A stretch of 25,130 nt of DNA, taken from contig CAZTYW010000028.1 of the NCBI GenBank assembly GCA_964617695.1, positions 1 to 25,130 of the forward strand. Reading direction: 5' to 3'. Made by a program: the position numbers and the translations under genes. The notes beneath the pieces are model-generated. The model ran no database searches, was not told the DNA's origin, and saw only the letters and a list, made by a program, of their open reading frames with translations. This stretch comes from CAZTYW01 sp964617695 (GTDB lineage Bacteria > Chloroflexota > Dehalococcoidia > UBA2247 > RBG-13-53-26). This document shows, piece after piece, positions 1 through 6,780 of this stretch (within the stretch, counting starts at the first letter, position 1; every line of letters starts with the position of its first letter).

Positions 1-262
1 TGGGTTATAATTAACTAGTTGGGGGGTCGAATTGGGGGGTTGGCGCCGGACACGCCCGATGGACGCGTCGGCGAATTCCAGCAGAACAGGGTTCCGCTAG
101 TAAGTGAGTGGGCCCAGCAAGCCCCGCGAGTATCTCTCCCTGAAGAGCCGTACACAGGGCGCACTGTCCCCTTTTTCCGGGGGAGGGGGCACCCCGGGCG
201 GCGGCATGACATGGTGAGCCGTCGCAGACCCCTTCTCTTCTCCCTGACAAGGACGAAGAGAG

Positions 263-1393
263 ATGAGATATGCCATCTCCTCACATCAGGCGACAGTTTT
301 CGGCCTTACCTGTTTCGCCTACCTGCTGGTGAGGTCCGGCTTCGAAAGGGTGAAAGCCCGGATACCGCTGCTGGGCAGGATCGAGAAACAGTTCAACAGC
401 CTTTCACTGCGCCTGGCCAAATCCATGCTGAACCTGAAGCTGGTCGGGCCGCGGCTCTTCGATGCCGTCGAACTGCACCTCACAGACCCGCGCACGTTCT
501 ACAACCCGCTTGAATGGAAAATCAATGAGACCATGATCAAACTGGTGAAGGGCCCGATCTCCTCCTTCCATGCACACGTAGAGACCAATCCTTTTCTCAG
601 GAAATACGTGTTCAACCTGGCCGACACTTCGGTGAAGACAAAGAAGGCCATACGAAGCCAACTTGAGGCCGCATACAAGATAATGCGTGCCCACCCTGAC
701 ATGGTCGTGGCTGAGAACCCCGTGTTCGTCTTTCACGCCGGAGTCGCCAGGAATGAGGACGACCGAGAAAGGGCACTCGCCAGGACAAGAGAGGGCATCG
801 AATACATCGCAATTGCGAATAGGCAGCTTCATGAAGGCTACGGTCGGCACAGGAAGATCATACCCACCATCGAGAACAGCGCCGCGGACAGCCTCTCTCT
901 GTGTCAGACGGTCGACGAATGGAAGCAGGCAATACGGGGCTTTGAGGACGAAATCAAGCTCACTCTGGACTACGGCCACATTCAGACCGTGCGCGGCGAG
1001 AAGAAAAGGCTGCTGAAAGAATTGGAGCAGGGGACGCTCGGCAACAACATAGTCAACCTGCATCTACACTACTCGCCTGAGGTCGAAGACGTGACAAGTC
1101 ATGCTCATGCCCCTCTTTCCAAAATCCCGCAGGAGAAGTTACACAGCTTTGAAGATGACCTGAGGCAAATTCTCACCCATACCAGGATAAGGAATCACGG
1201 CTACGTTACGCTGGAAGTGCCTTCCATGGACCCGCGCGACTACATTCCCCGCCTGGAATGCCTGAACAAAGGCTTCTCGATTGCCAACCGAGTGCTGAGG
1301 TCCCTCGGCCTATTTGACTGGAGCAGCTATCGAGGTACCATCGAAGACCAGCTAGCCAGCCTTGAACTGGCAAGACAGGTGATAACAGTATAG
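263..1393 (+). CDS. Xylose-isomerase-like TIM-barrel protein (sugar phosphate isomerase/epimerase or AP endonuclease family 2 fold)
   Basis: The 376-residue product carries the spaced acidic and histidine residues usual for metal-binding xylose-isomerase-like TIM barrels: HAHVE near 103-107, FHAG at 157-160, PTIENS with Glu204, LDYGH with Asp236 and His239, HLHYS at 267-271, and a late LEVPS strand. In this family such residues hold a divalent metal for sugar isomerisation, epimerisation or DNA repair; the substrate here is not evident. The first ~55 residues are an unusual basic, partly hydrophobic lead-in before the MLNLKL strand, so translation could start at Met55. I kept the ATG at 263 because a purine-rich GAAGAGAG precedes it. 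It stands alone, converging on the lipoprotein gene downstream. The fold is fairly sure, the reaction unknown. Confidence 0.72.
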   Translation: MRYAISSHQATVFGLTCFAYLLVRSGFERVKARIPLLGRIEKQFNSLSLRLAKSMLNLKLVGPRLFDAVELHLTDPRTFYNPLEWKINETMIKLVKGPISSFHAHVETNPFLRKYVFNLADTSVKTKKAIRSQLEAAYKIMRAHPDMVVAENPVFVFHAGVARNEDDRERALARTREGIEYIAIANRQLHEGYGRHRKIIPTIENSAADSLSLCQTVDEWKQAIRGFEDEIKLTLDYGHIQTVRGEKKRLLKELEQGTLGNNIVNLHLHYSPEVEDVTSHAHAPLSKIPQEKLHSFEDDLRQILTHTRIRNHGYVTLEVPSMDPRDYIPRLECLNKGFSIANRVLRSLGLFDWSSYRGTIEDQLASLELARQVITV

Positions 1394-1568
1394 CAGCAGG
1401 ACTCCCCAGCGTTCGCAGACAGCCACAATTCAGTCGCGCTTCTCCGGCCCTGATCCAGGGCTGTTTCCACTTGCTGAGCTTAAAGCAGCAGCTCTTTCGC
1501 TCAGCAGTTTCGTCCGGTGCAAAATGAACGACCTTCGACCTGGCTCTGGCAGCCAGCCCGGAGGATTG
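1394..1568. terminator. Intergenic region between convergent genes with two inverted repeats
   Basis: GCCCTG-ATC-CAGGGC at 1447-1461 is a perfect 6-bp stem with a 3-base loop, followed on the plus strand by a short T-rich stretch. GCTGAGC at 1473-1479 pairs with GCTCAGC at 1499-1505. Either could act as a terminator for the two convergent genes. The T tracts are weak, so this rests mainly on position and symmetry. Confidence 0.35.
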
Positions 1569-2612
1569 TCACCACCATCCCGGCGGGACGAGCTCGGCAT
1601 AACCGACCCCAGAAAAGGCCTCACCGTCAAGCTGACCGGATATGGTGGTTGCCCCCTCCCAGAACTCCCAGGCCAGTGCCGGCCGCTCCCGGAATAGCAG
1701 CACCTCCTGCTCGTCATATCGCGCTGCGATCTCCAGGTCCAGATCGTGGCTCTGCTCCTGGACCCTCCACAGAACCCCGTACTCCTCTCCGGTTTCTGAG
1801 GAGACCCAGGATTCCAGCATCTCCAACTCGATGTCCACGGTGTGATAGATCGACTCGTCGGGGAACATCATGGTCAGGTCCCGGGAACGGACCGATCCCA
1901 TCGGGTTCAGGACCTCCCAGAAGATGATCTCAGTGTCGTCGTCCAGTTGAACCGAGAACCAGTTCCAGCCGCGCGCTTCCATGGAGTCCATCCACTGATG
2001 GTCCATCCAGCCTATTCCCGTGACACTGACGGTCTTGCCTGCAAACCCGATCTCGCCCTCGACCTGAAGACGGGTGAGAGAGTAGTAATACGTGCTTCCC
2101 TCTGACCACTCGATCAAGCCGTCGCCACCTACCATGAGAGGAGACTTCTCAGACACAATGTCGAGATTGAGGCTGAGGTCTCCGCCGCTCACGTCAAGGC
2201 GATACGATAACGAGGCAGGGGTGGTCCGGTACCAGCGATCAGAGTCATTCCACCGAAGGTCGAGACTTCCCTCAGCGTATTCGGGCGACGCCTCGGCCAT
2301 CTCCCAGACGTCGGGCACGTAGTGATGGAAGGTCTCGGATTCGAGGTCGGAAATCGAAATGATCTTCAGAGCGGGACGGAAGTAGGCCACCATGGCCGTA
2401 TACCTGCGGCCCTGGGAGTCCTCCAGGTTCGAATTCAGGTACCACCACTCCACCCCAGATTCGGGGTGCGAGCCCTCATCCGCAGGGAATTGCACCTGGG
2501 CCGGACCATACGAAGGGGGCCCCTCCTCTTCCCCGCCTCCGCAGCCAGGAGAGAAGGTTCCCAGCCCGATGACTGAAACGATCAAGACAATCGCGAGGAC
2601 CCGACACTTCAC
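1569..2612 (-). CDS. Secreted lipoprotein of the CrtC/AttH lipocalin-like family (predicted secreted hydrolase)
   Basis: I start this gene at a GTG (2610-2612) because CCAGGGGGTATGAG lies directly upstream and because a lipoprotein signal follows: VKCR, a hydrophobic run, then SPGC with Cys24. The product is then 347 residues. The mature part has the hallmarks of the CrtC N-terminal/AttH-like lipocalin family: FPADEGSHPESGVEWWY near 42-58, a later GWMDHQWMD near 201-209, and GWNWFSVQLDDDTEI near 215-229. Known relatives include carotenoid 1,2-hydratase and many uncharacterised secreted 'hydrolases'. No carotenoid genes are nearby, so a hydratase role is not supported. It is probably anchored on the outer face of the cytoplasmic membrane. 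The lipobox is slightly atypical (Pro at -2). Confidence 0.8.
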   Translation of the reverse strand: MKCRVLAIVLIVSVIGLGTFSPGCGGGEEEGPPSYGPAQVQFPADEGSHPESGVEWWYLNSNLEDSQGRRYTAMVAYFRPALKIISISDLESETFHHYVPDVWEMAEASPEYAEGSLDLRWNDSDRWYRTTPASLSYRLDVSGGDLSLNLDIVSEKSPLMVGGDGLIEWSEGSTYYYSLTRLQVEGEIGFAGKTVSVTGIGWMDHQWMDSMEARGWNWFSVQLDDDTEIIFWEVLNPMGSVRSRDLTMMFPDESIYHTVDIELEMLESWVSSETGEEYGVLWRVQEQSHDLDLEIAARYDEQEVLLFRERPALAWEFWEGATTISGQLDGEAFSGVGYAELVPPGWW

Positions 2613-2889
2613 CTCATACCCCCTGGCAAAGAAGTGTGGCCCGAAGGCCGTGCCAATAGTATACCCATCACGCCACGCCCAGACCACCCACTCTGAGGGC
2701 AGACGCGCTGGACGACATTGGACAGCCGGCGGGTTGAACAACAGTCCACAATGTGGTAGTCCTATACTTGTTCTTTGGAAGAGAGAGGCGGGAATAACGC
2801 GTGAGCGATAGCTAAGGCGTGCCGCAGCGGGCTGACAACAGTGCGGCCAAATTGGGGAGCAGCGAGCCAGGCAGAAAGAAGGAGGGCAA
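2613..2889. promoter_or_regulatory. Divergent promoter region between the lipoprotein and SRPBCC genes
   Basis: A TATACT box reads on the minus strand from 2663 to 2658, about 50 bases before the lipoprotein GTG. A second TATACT reads on the plus strand at 2763-2768, with an 11-bp palindrome CCACAATGTGG (2746-2756) just in front of it that could be an operator. The -35 elements are poor in both directions, so these are tentative. Confidence 0.35.
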
Positions 2890-3333
2890 TTGAAAGTAGT
2901 CCGCAGGGAAATCGACATTGAGGCACCCGCAGAGAAGGTCTGGAACATAGTCATCGACTTCGAGCATTACCCGGAATGGAATCCCTTCACCCCCAGGTTC
3001 GGAGCCAGGCAAGTGGTGGTCGGAGAGGAGTTCCTGTTGGATTGCCAGATGACCGAAAAGCAGCTTCTCAGGGATGAGCGGGAGGTATTTCTGGCCTACG
3101 AACCGGAGAAGTACAAGGTGTGCTGGGGAACGTCAAGGACGAAGGGCAGGCCGGGGATAAAGAGCTACCGCTGGCAGATCTGTGAGCCAATCGACGATCA
3201 GCGGACCCATTTCGTCAACTTCGAAGAGTTTCATGGCATACTGGCCCCTCTGGTCAACCTGCTCTACGGCAAGAAGCTGCGGCGCGGTTTCGACGGCTAC
3301 TGCCGGGCGCTGAAGCAGCGCGCCGAATCGTAG
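2890..3333 (+). CDS. SRPBCC (START-like/polyketide cyclase) domain protein
   Basis: The 147-residue protein starts at a TTG chosen because GGAGGG lies five to six bases upstream (2881-2886). It opens with IDIEAPAEKVWNIVIDFEHYPEWNPF, the classic first strand and helix of the SRPBCC helix-grip fold. It continues through alternating strands to a long C-terminal helix (residues ~120-145) that closes the hydrophobic pocket. The family binds or modifies small hydrophobic ligands and has no universal catalytic residues, so the ligand cannot be read from sequence. No signal peptide is visible, so it is cytoplasmic. It converges on the flavodoxin gene downstream. Confidence 0.82.
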   Translation: MKVVRREIDIEAPAEKVWNIVIDFEHYPEWNPFTPRFGARQVVVGEEFLLDCQMTEKQLLRDEREVFLAYEPEKYKVCWGTSRTKGRPGIKSYRWQICEPIDDQRTHFVNFEEFHGILAPLVNLLYGKKLRRGFDGYCRALKQRAES

Positions 3334-3371
3334 CATCGGCTGCAGCATCTGGGTACTGCCCATGTAGCGGA

Positions 3372-3791
3372 CTACGCCGCCAGGCTGCGTACGTAATCCA
3401 GGACAGGTTGCAGGTTCTCCTTCTTTACCTGGTCACGGTTCTGCGAGAATATCTTACCCGGGACCTTGAAGTACTTTATGTTGTCTCGGATATGTTCCGG
3501 GATCTTCCCGAACGATCTTACACTCTGTTCATCTTCCGCGGGTGCTAGCCCGACGGCGAGCAATACCACTTTCTTGTTTTGCAGCACTCTCCACCGCTTC
3601 TTCAGGTACCCCCGAATGCTTATCCAACCGATGTATGTGCCCGAACACAGGACCACCAGGTCATACCCCTCCAGTTCTTTCTCGCCCGCCTGGCGCGACT
3701 TGTAGATGTCCGATTCGATCTCCTCGTGCAGCCACTCCGCATACTTCCTTGCCGTACCAAAGAAGGACCTGTAGACGATTGCAGTTTTCAT
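3372..3791 (-). CDS. Flavodoxin-domain protein (HemG-like)
   Basis: The 139-residue product begins MKTAIVYRSFFGTARKYAEW, the first strand and phosphate-binding loop of a flavodoxin fold. VVLCSGTYIGW follows at ~47-57 and VVLLAVGLAPAED at ~75-87, the usual FMN-contacting loops. Its length and single domain fit short-chain flavodoxins and HemG-type protoporphyrinogen oxidase relatives. AGGAGG lies nine bases before the ATG. It is 13 bases downstream of an SRPBCC membrane protein on the same strand, so the two are almost certainly co-transcribed. It could be an electron carrier or a flavin-dependent oxidoreductase. I see no heme genes nearby to support a HemG role. Confidence 0.8.
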   Translation of the reverse strand: MKTAIVYRSFFGTARKYAEWLHEEIESDIYKSRQAGEKELEGYDLVVLCSGTYIGWISIRGYLKKRWRVLQNKKVVLLAVGLAPAEDEQSVRSFGKIPEHIRDNIKYFKVPGKIFSQNRDQVKKENLQPVLDYVRSLAA

Positions 3792-3804
3792 GGTCCAAAC
3801 CTCC

Positions 3805-4500
3805 TCAATTGACCGTTGCCTCCACCCTCTGCTTTATGCCCTTGAGCATCTTGCGGTCCATGACGAAGCCTATAGGCTCCACGAACAAGGGACCGAACCC
3901 CAGCCTGTTCTTCATACCGGGGCTGTAGTCAGCCTGCCACCGGGTGATCAGCCGGGTGGTCCTCTCGTCAATCTGGTCGAGGTACCACGTCCAGGCCAGG
4001 TTAATGAACTCATCAGGCAACGTGTCGCTGGCTTCAAGGTTAGTGCCAGTTCGAAGGTCGATTCTGCTGCAAAGGACGAGGGCTTGGCCCGGCTCGAGCA
4101 CAGCTACCGGCATGGCGATTCTGGGGTGCAGCCGCACGGTGTCCCCGACCTCCAGATGCTGAAACTCCGGGATGATTCGGTTGGCGTTCCGCATATCGCA
4201 GCCAACCAGGTTCTCCAGCAACTCGTAGCTGTAGAAGCCACCCCGCCCCTGTCCTATTTGCACCAGCCACGGCCAGACGGCAGCGGCCGGGGCCTGAATC
4301 GTGATGGCGTGGGTCCACTGCCACCTGGGACTGGGTACCAGATGGTCGCCTGGCAGGGACCGGCCAACCTCATCGTCCGTGGCGCCCCACCTGGTCCGCC
4401 GGCCTCTCAAGAAGGGCGTTACAAGCGCCACTGCTATCGAAGCCGCCCCAACCAGCCCCTGGCTGATGTACATGAACTTGTTGCGATTCGCCATCTCCAT
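3805..4500 (-). CDS. Membrane-anchored SRPBCC domain protein
   Basis: The product (231 residues) has one N-terminal hydrophobic segment (residues ~11-30, YISQGLVGAASIAVALVTPF) followed by a basic stretch, so it is probably anchored in the membrane. The remainder is SRPBCC-like: HAITIQAPAAAVWPWLVQIGQGRGGFYSY near 64-92, several strands, and a C-terminal helix ending near EATVN. AGGAGG at 4503-4508 lies three bases before this ATG and nine before an in-frame ATG at 4494; the latter has the better spacing, so the true start may be residue 3. It is the first gene of a two-gene unit with the flavodoxin. The ligand is unknown. Confidence 0.75.
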   Translation of the reverse strand: MEMANRNKFMYISQGLVGAASIAVALVTPFLRGRRTRWGATDDEVGRSLPGDHLVPSPRWQWTHAITIQAPAAAVWPWLVQIGQGRGGFYSYELLENLVGCDMRNANRIIPEFQHLEVGDTVRLHPRIAMPVAVLEPGQALVLCSRIDLRTGTNLEASDTLPDEFINLAWTWYLDQIDERTTRLITRWQADYSPGMKNRLGFGPLFVEPIGFVMDRKMLKGIKQRVEATVN

Positions 4501-4514
4501 GAGCCTCCTGTGCC

Positions 4515-4591
4515 CGAGTCAGACTCGTGAAACAGTTCACAAGCAGAAATGACCCGGGTATGCTATTCAAGGTTGGGTGTGAATGAACTGT
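4515..4591 (-). promoter_or_regulatory. Inverted repeats upstream of the SRPBCC-flavodoxin unit
   Basis: CGAGTCAGACTCG (4515-4527) is a perfect 13-base palindrome located immediately upstream of the ribosome binding site. ACAGTTCA (4532-4539) and TGAACTGT (4584-4591) form a second 8-bp inverted pair enclosing the likely promoter stretch. This is consistent with repressor binding. I found no convincing -35/-10 pair, so promoter placement is uncertain. Confidence 0.35.
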
Positions 4592-4783
4592 ATTCCCACC
4601 AGTTCAGCAGGCCGCCTGGTATTCGCGAACCGCACTAAGTGACAAGCACTGACTGACCGGTTGCAGGAGTTGCAGGCCAACTTCTTTGCGGCTTATGGTG
4701 ATATGAGCAGTCTTCGGCGGAGCAGCGGCTACCCACGCATGGGGTGATCGGGACCGACCGGCCTAATTCGATCAACGATAGGG

Positions 4784-5047
4784 CTAGCTCGACTTGCTCA
4801 GGGCAAATACGACCTGTCCGTCTTCGAGTACGACTTTCATGACCTGCCCGCAGGTCGGGCAGCTGATGTCCCCCCTGAAATTCGCCTTGGAAGGATCAAC
4901 TGCGATGGGCGCACCGCATCCCAGGCAGGTCAGACCCCGCCGGCGTTTCTCCTCGGCCTCTGGTTGCCCGTGGTGAGAGCGCCTGTGCTCCACAAAATCC
5001 TCCACACTGTCGAAGGTCACCCCGCACGAAAAGCACTTAAAAGGCAT
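4784..5047 (-). CDS. Small zinc-binding protein: C2H2 finger plus zinc ribbon
   Basis: This 87-residue protein carries two metal sites. The first is a C2H2-type finger with Cys5, Cys8, His21 and His25/26 (CFSCGVTF...VEHRRSHH). The second is a zinc ribbon with Cys41-x2-Cys44 and Cys63-x2-Cys66 (CLGCGAPI...CPTCGQVM). A basic linker EEKRRR separates them. GGAGGAGC precedes the ATG, and an extended -10 promoter sits about 75 bases upstream. Bacterial proteins that pair these motifs are often nucleic-acid binding or regulatory, but this one has no assigned function. It is monocistronic. Confidence 0.72.
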   Translation of the reverse strand: MPFKCFSCGVTFDSVEDFVEHRRSHHGQPEAEEKRRRGLTCLGCGAPIAVDPSKANFRGDISCPTCGQVMKVVLEDGQVVFALSKSS

Positions 5048-5121
5048 GCTCCTCCTTTCGAATCTGCCAATTTCTCCCCAAATTCGTCCAGCTCACCTTG
5101 GCGCCGCAAAAGATTTGCGAC

Positions 5122-5130
5122 ATTATAGCA
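5122..5130 (-). promoter_or_regulatory. Extended -10 promoter of the zinc-finger gene
   Basis: On the minus strand TGCTATAAT reads from 5130 to 5122, a consensus TATAAT with the TGn extension. The -35 is weak, as is common for extended -10 promoters. Transcription would start near 5115. Confidence 0.5.
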
Positions 5131-5292
5131 CGCCAAATTCGGAATGGATACAGGTTTCCAAACAACCCATCCACAAAGCCAGAAGGACTTGGCTGCAGCG
5201 TCACGGCATGCTGCAAAGACAACTACAGGAGCGCAACACGGCTGAAAGCGCAGGGAGAAGCCTTTCGCCGGGCGCTGGAAACGCACAAGAAG

Positions 5293-6513
5293 CTATAGTC
5301 GGCGCCGCACCCGCGGTTTTGACCGCTCAACGGCTTCTTCGTCCTGCTTTAGCCGGCCAGCTTTTTCCTCGGAGTATCCAAGCAGCTCCGCCAGCACCTC
5401 GTCGGTATGCTGCCCCAGCGTGGGCGGCGGCGAATGGCTCCGCTCATCTGCATCACCGACAGTCCTGATGGGACACTCAACGCTTTTCGTCTTGCCACAC
5501 ACGGGATGATCGACGGCTATCATGGTTTTGTTGTGGACTATCTGAGGATCATCCACTGCCTGTTCCAGAGTATTAACCGGCCCGGATGAGATATCCTCGA
5601 CGCGCATCAGTTCTAGCCAGTCCTCAGTGTCTGCCTGGAGCAGGCCCTCCTCTATCAGGTCTTCCAGTTCGCTCTTGTTTTCAAACCTTTTCTCCACCGT
5701 GCTGAAGCGGGGGTCTTCTATCATCCATTCCTTGCCGATTACCCGGGCGATTCGCGGCCAGCTTGGCCCCAGGACCAGGTAGCCATTCCTGGTCCGGAAC
5801 ATTCCGACCATTGGCGCTATGGGATGCCGCGGTCCCTGAGGTTGTGGCACCTCTCCAGTTATGAAATAGGCCTGCAAATTCGAAGACAGGAGATACATCA
5901 TAGCATCGAGCATACTGACCTCGATCCTGCGCCCTATGCCCGTACGCTCCCGATCGAAAAGGGCCGCAACGATCCCGGTGGCAGCCAGCAAGCCAGCGGC
6001 CAGATCGGCAATCGGAATCGGAACTCTCGCCGGCCTGCCACCTGGCTCGCCACAAAGGCTATACACCCCGCTCAATCCCTCGGCCATATCGTCAAAAGAG
6101 GGGTAGTCACGATACGGGCCCGAGGACCCGTATCCGGTTATGGAGCAGGAGACGATCTGGGGATTGACCCTGCGCAGCGTTTCGAAGTCAGCCGCCAGCT
6201 TCTGAAGGACGCCCGGCCTGAAGTTGTCGAACACCACGTCCGATGCCTTCACCAGTTCATGAAGGGCCTCGCGGCCCGTCGGAGTGTCAAGATCAAGCGT
6301 TACACTCCTCTTGTTTCTGTTGAGGGCAAGCTGGTAGAAGCTCAAGCCCTGTAGCTTGGGTGCCGCGTCCCTGGTTATGTCTCCTATCTTCGGTGGTTCG
6401 ACCTTGATGACATCGGCACCCAGGTCCCCTAAGAGCTGGCTGCCGGAAGGGCCCGCCACAGCCTGGGTCAAATCCACAATTCTCACGCTATCAAGAAAAC
6501 CCAGAACTCCCAT
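5293..6513 (-). CDS. CaiB/BaiF family (class III) CoA-transferase
   Basis: I start at the ATG at 6511-6513 because GAGGAGGTGAAAGTC precedes it and the family begins there (SVRIVDLTQAVAGP). The 406-residue length is normal. Family marks are DLTQAVAGPSGSQLLGDLGADVIKVEPP near 14-41, NRNKRSVTLDLDTPTGR near 65-81, and VFDNFRPG near 94-101. PIPIADLAAGLLA holds Asp170, the expected catalytic aspartate that forms acyl-enzyme anhydrides. Such enzymes move CoA between carboxylic acids, for example carnitine/crotonobetaine, formyl/oxalate or bile acids; the substrate cannot be told from sequence. Carnitine metabolism is worth noting because MttB-family quaternary-amine demethylases lie in the same window, but the two loci are 7 kb apart. 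The C-terminus carries a basic tail. Confidence 0.88.
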   Translation of the reverse strand: MGVLGFLDSVRIVDLTQAVAGPSGSQLLGDLGADVIKVEPPKIGDITRDAAPKLQGLSFYQLALNRNKRSVTLDLDTPTGREALHELVKASDVVFDNFRPGVLQKLAADFETLRRVNPQIVSCSITGYGSSGPYRDYPSFDDMAEGLSGVYSLCGEPGGRPARVPIPIADLAAGLLAATGIVAALFDRERTGIGRRIEVSMLDAMMYLLSSNLQAYFITGEVPQPQGPRHPIAPMVGMFRTRNGYLVLGPSWPRIARVIGKEWMIEDPRFSTVEKRFENKSELEDLIEEGLLQADTEDWLELMRVEDISSGPVNTLEQAVDDPQIVHNKTMIAVDHPVCGKTKSVECPIRTVGDADERSHSPPPTLGQHTDEVLAELLGYSEEKAGRLKQDEEAVERSKPRVRRRL

Positions 6514-6605
6514 GACTTTCACCTCCTCGACAAGACTGCCGACGACCTTCCTCCCCCAAAAGGCTGTCCTCACAGGCATTTGGACCGCCTGAAGCGACCC
6601 AGGCT

Positions 6606-6701
6606 ATTATCATGGTTGGTCATCCGGCTCGCAAGCCCCGGATGGCCTGCAACGGGCTGTTACTGCAACTAGTTGCAATCTGCCCCACCGACTGCTAGAA
6701 T
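6606..6701. promoter_or_regulatory. Divergent promoters with paired palindromes between the CoA-transferase and chelatase genes
   Basis: Plus strand: TTGCAA (6673-6678), a 17-base spacer, then TAGAAT (6696-6701) with an extended TGC, pointing at the chelatase operon. The 14-base perfect palindrome TGCAACTAGTTGCA (6664-6677) overlaps its -35. Minus strand: TTGCGA (6634-6629), a 17-base spacer, then GATAAT (6611-6606), pointing at the CoA-transferase. The inverted repeat CATCCGG/CCGGATG (6621-6627, 6638-6644) encloses its -35. Both sites are placed where repressors would act. Confidence 0.5.
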
Positions 6702-6780
6702 TGCCCCTGTAGAACAGAGACCTTCAAACGGCTGGCGCTCAATACCCGAAAATGCACAATAGGCGAAATCGGAGAGTCAC

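Noticed and set aside
1..60. T-arm-like GGTCGAATT near the window start as the end of a tRNA
   Set aside because: The flanking G runs do not pair and no acceptor or anticodon arms can be built.
19..513. 164-codon plus-strand reading frame at the window start
   Set aside because: It overlaps the TIM-barrel gene in another frame, has no ribosome binding site and no recognisable features.
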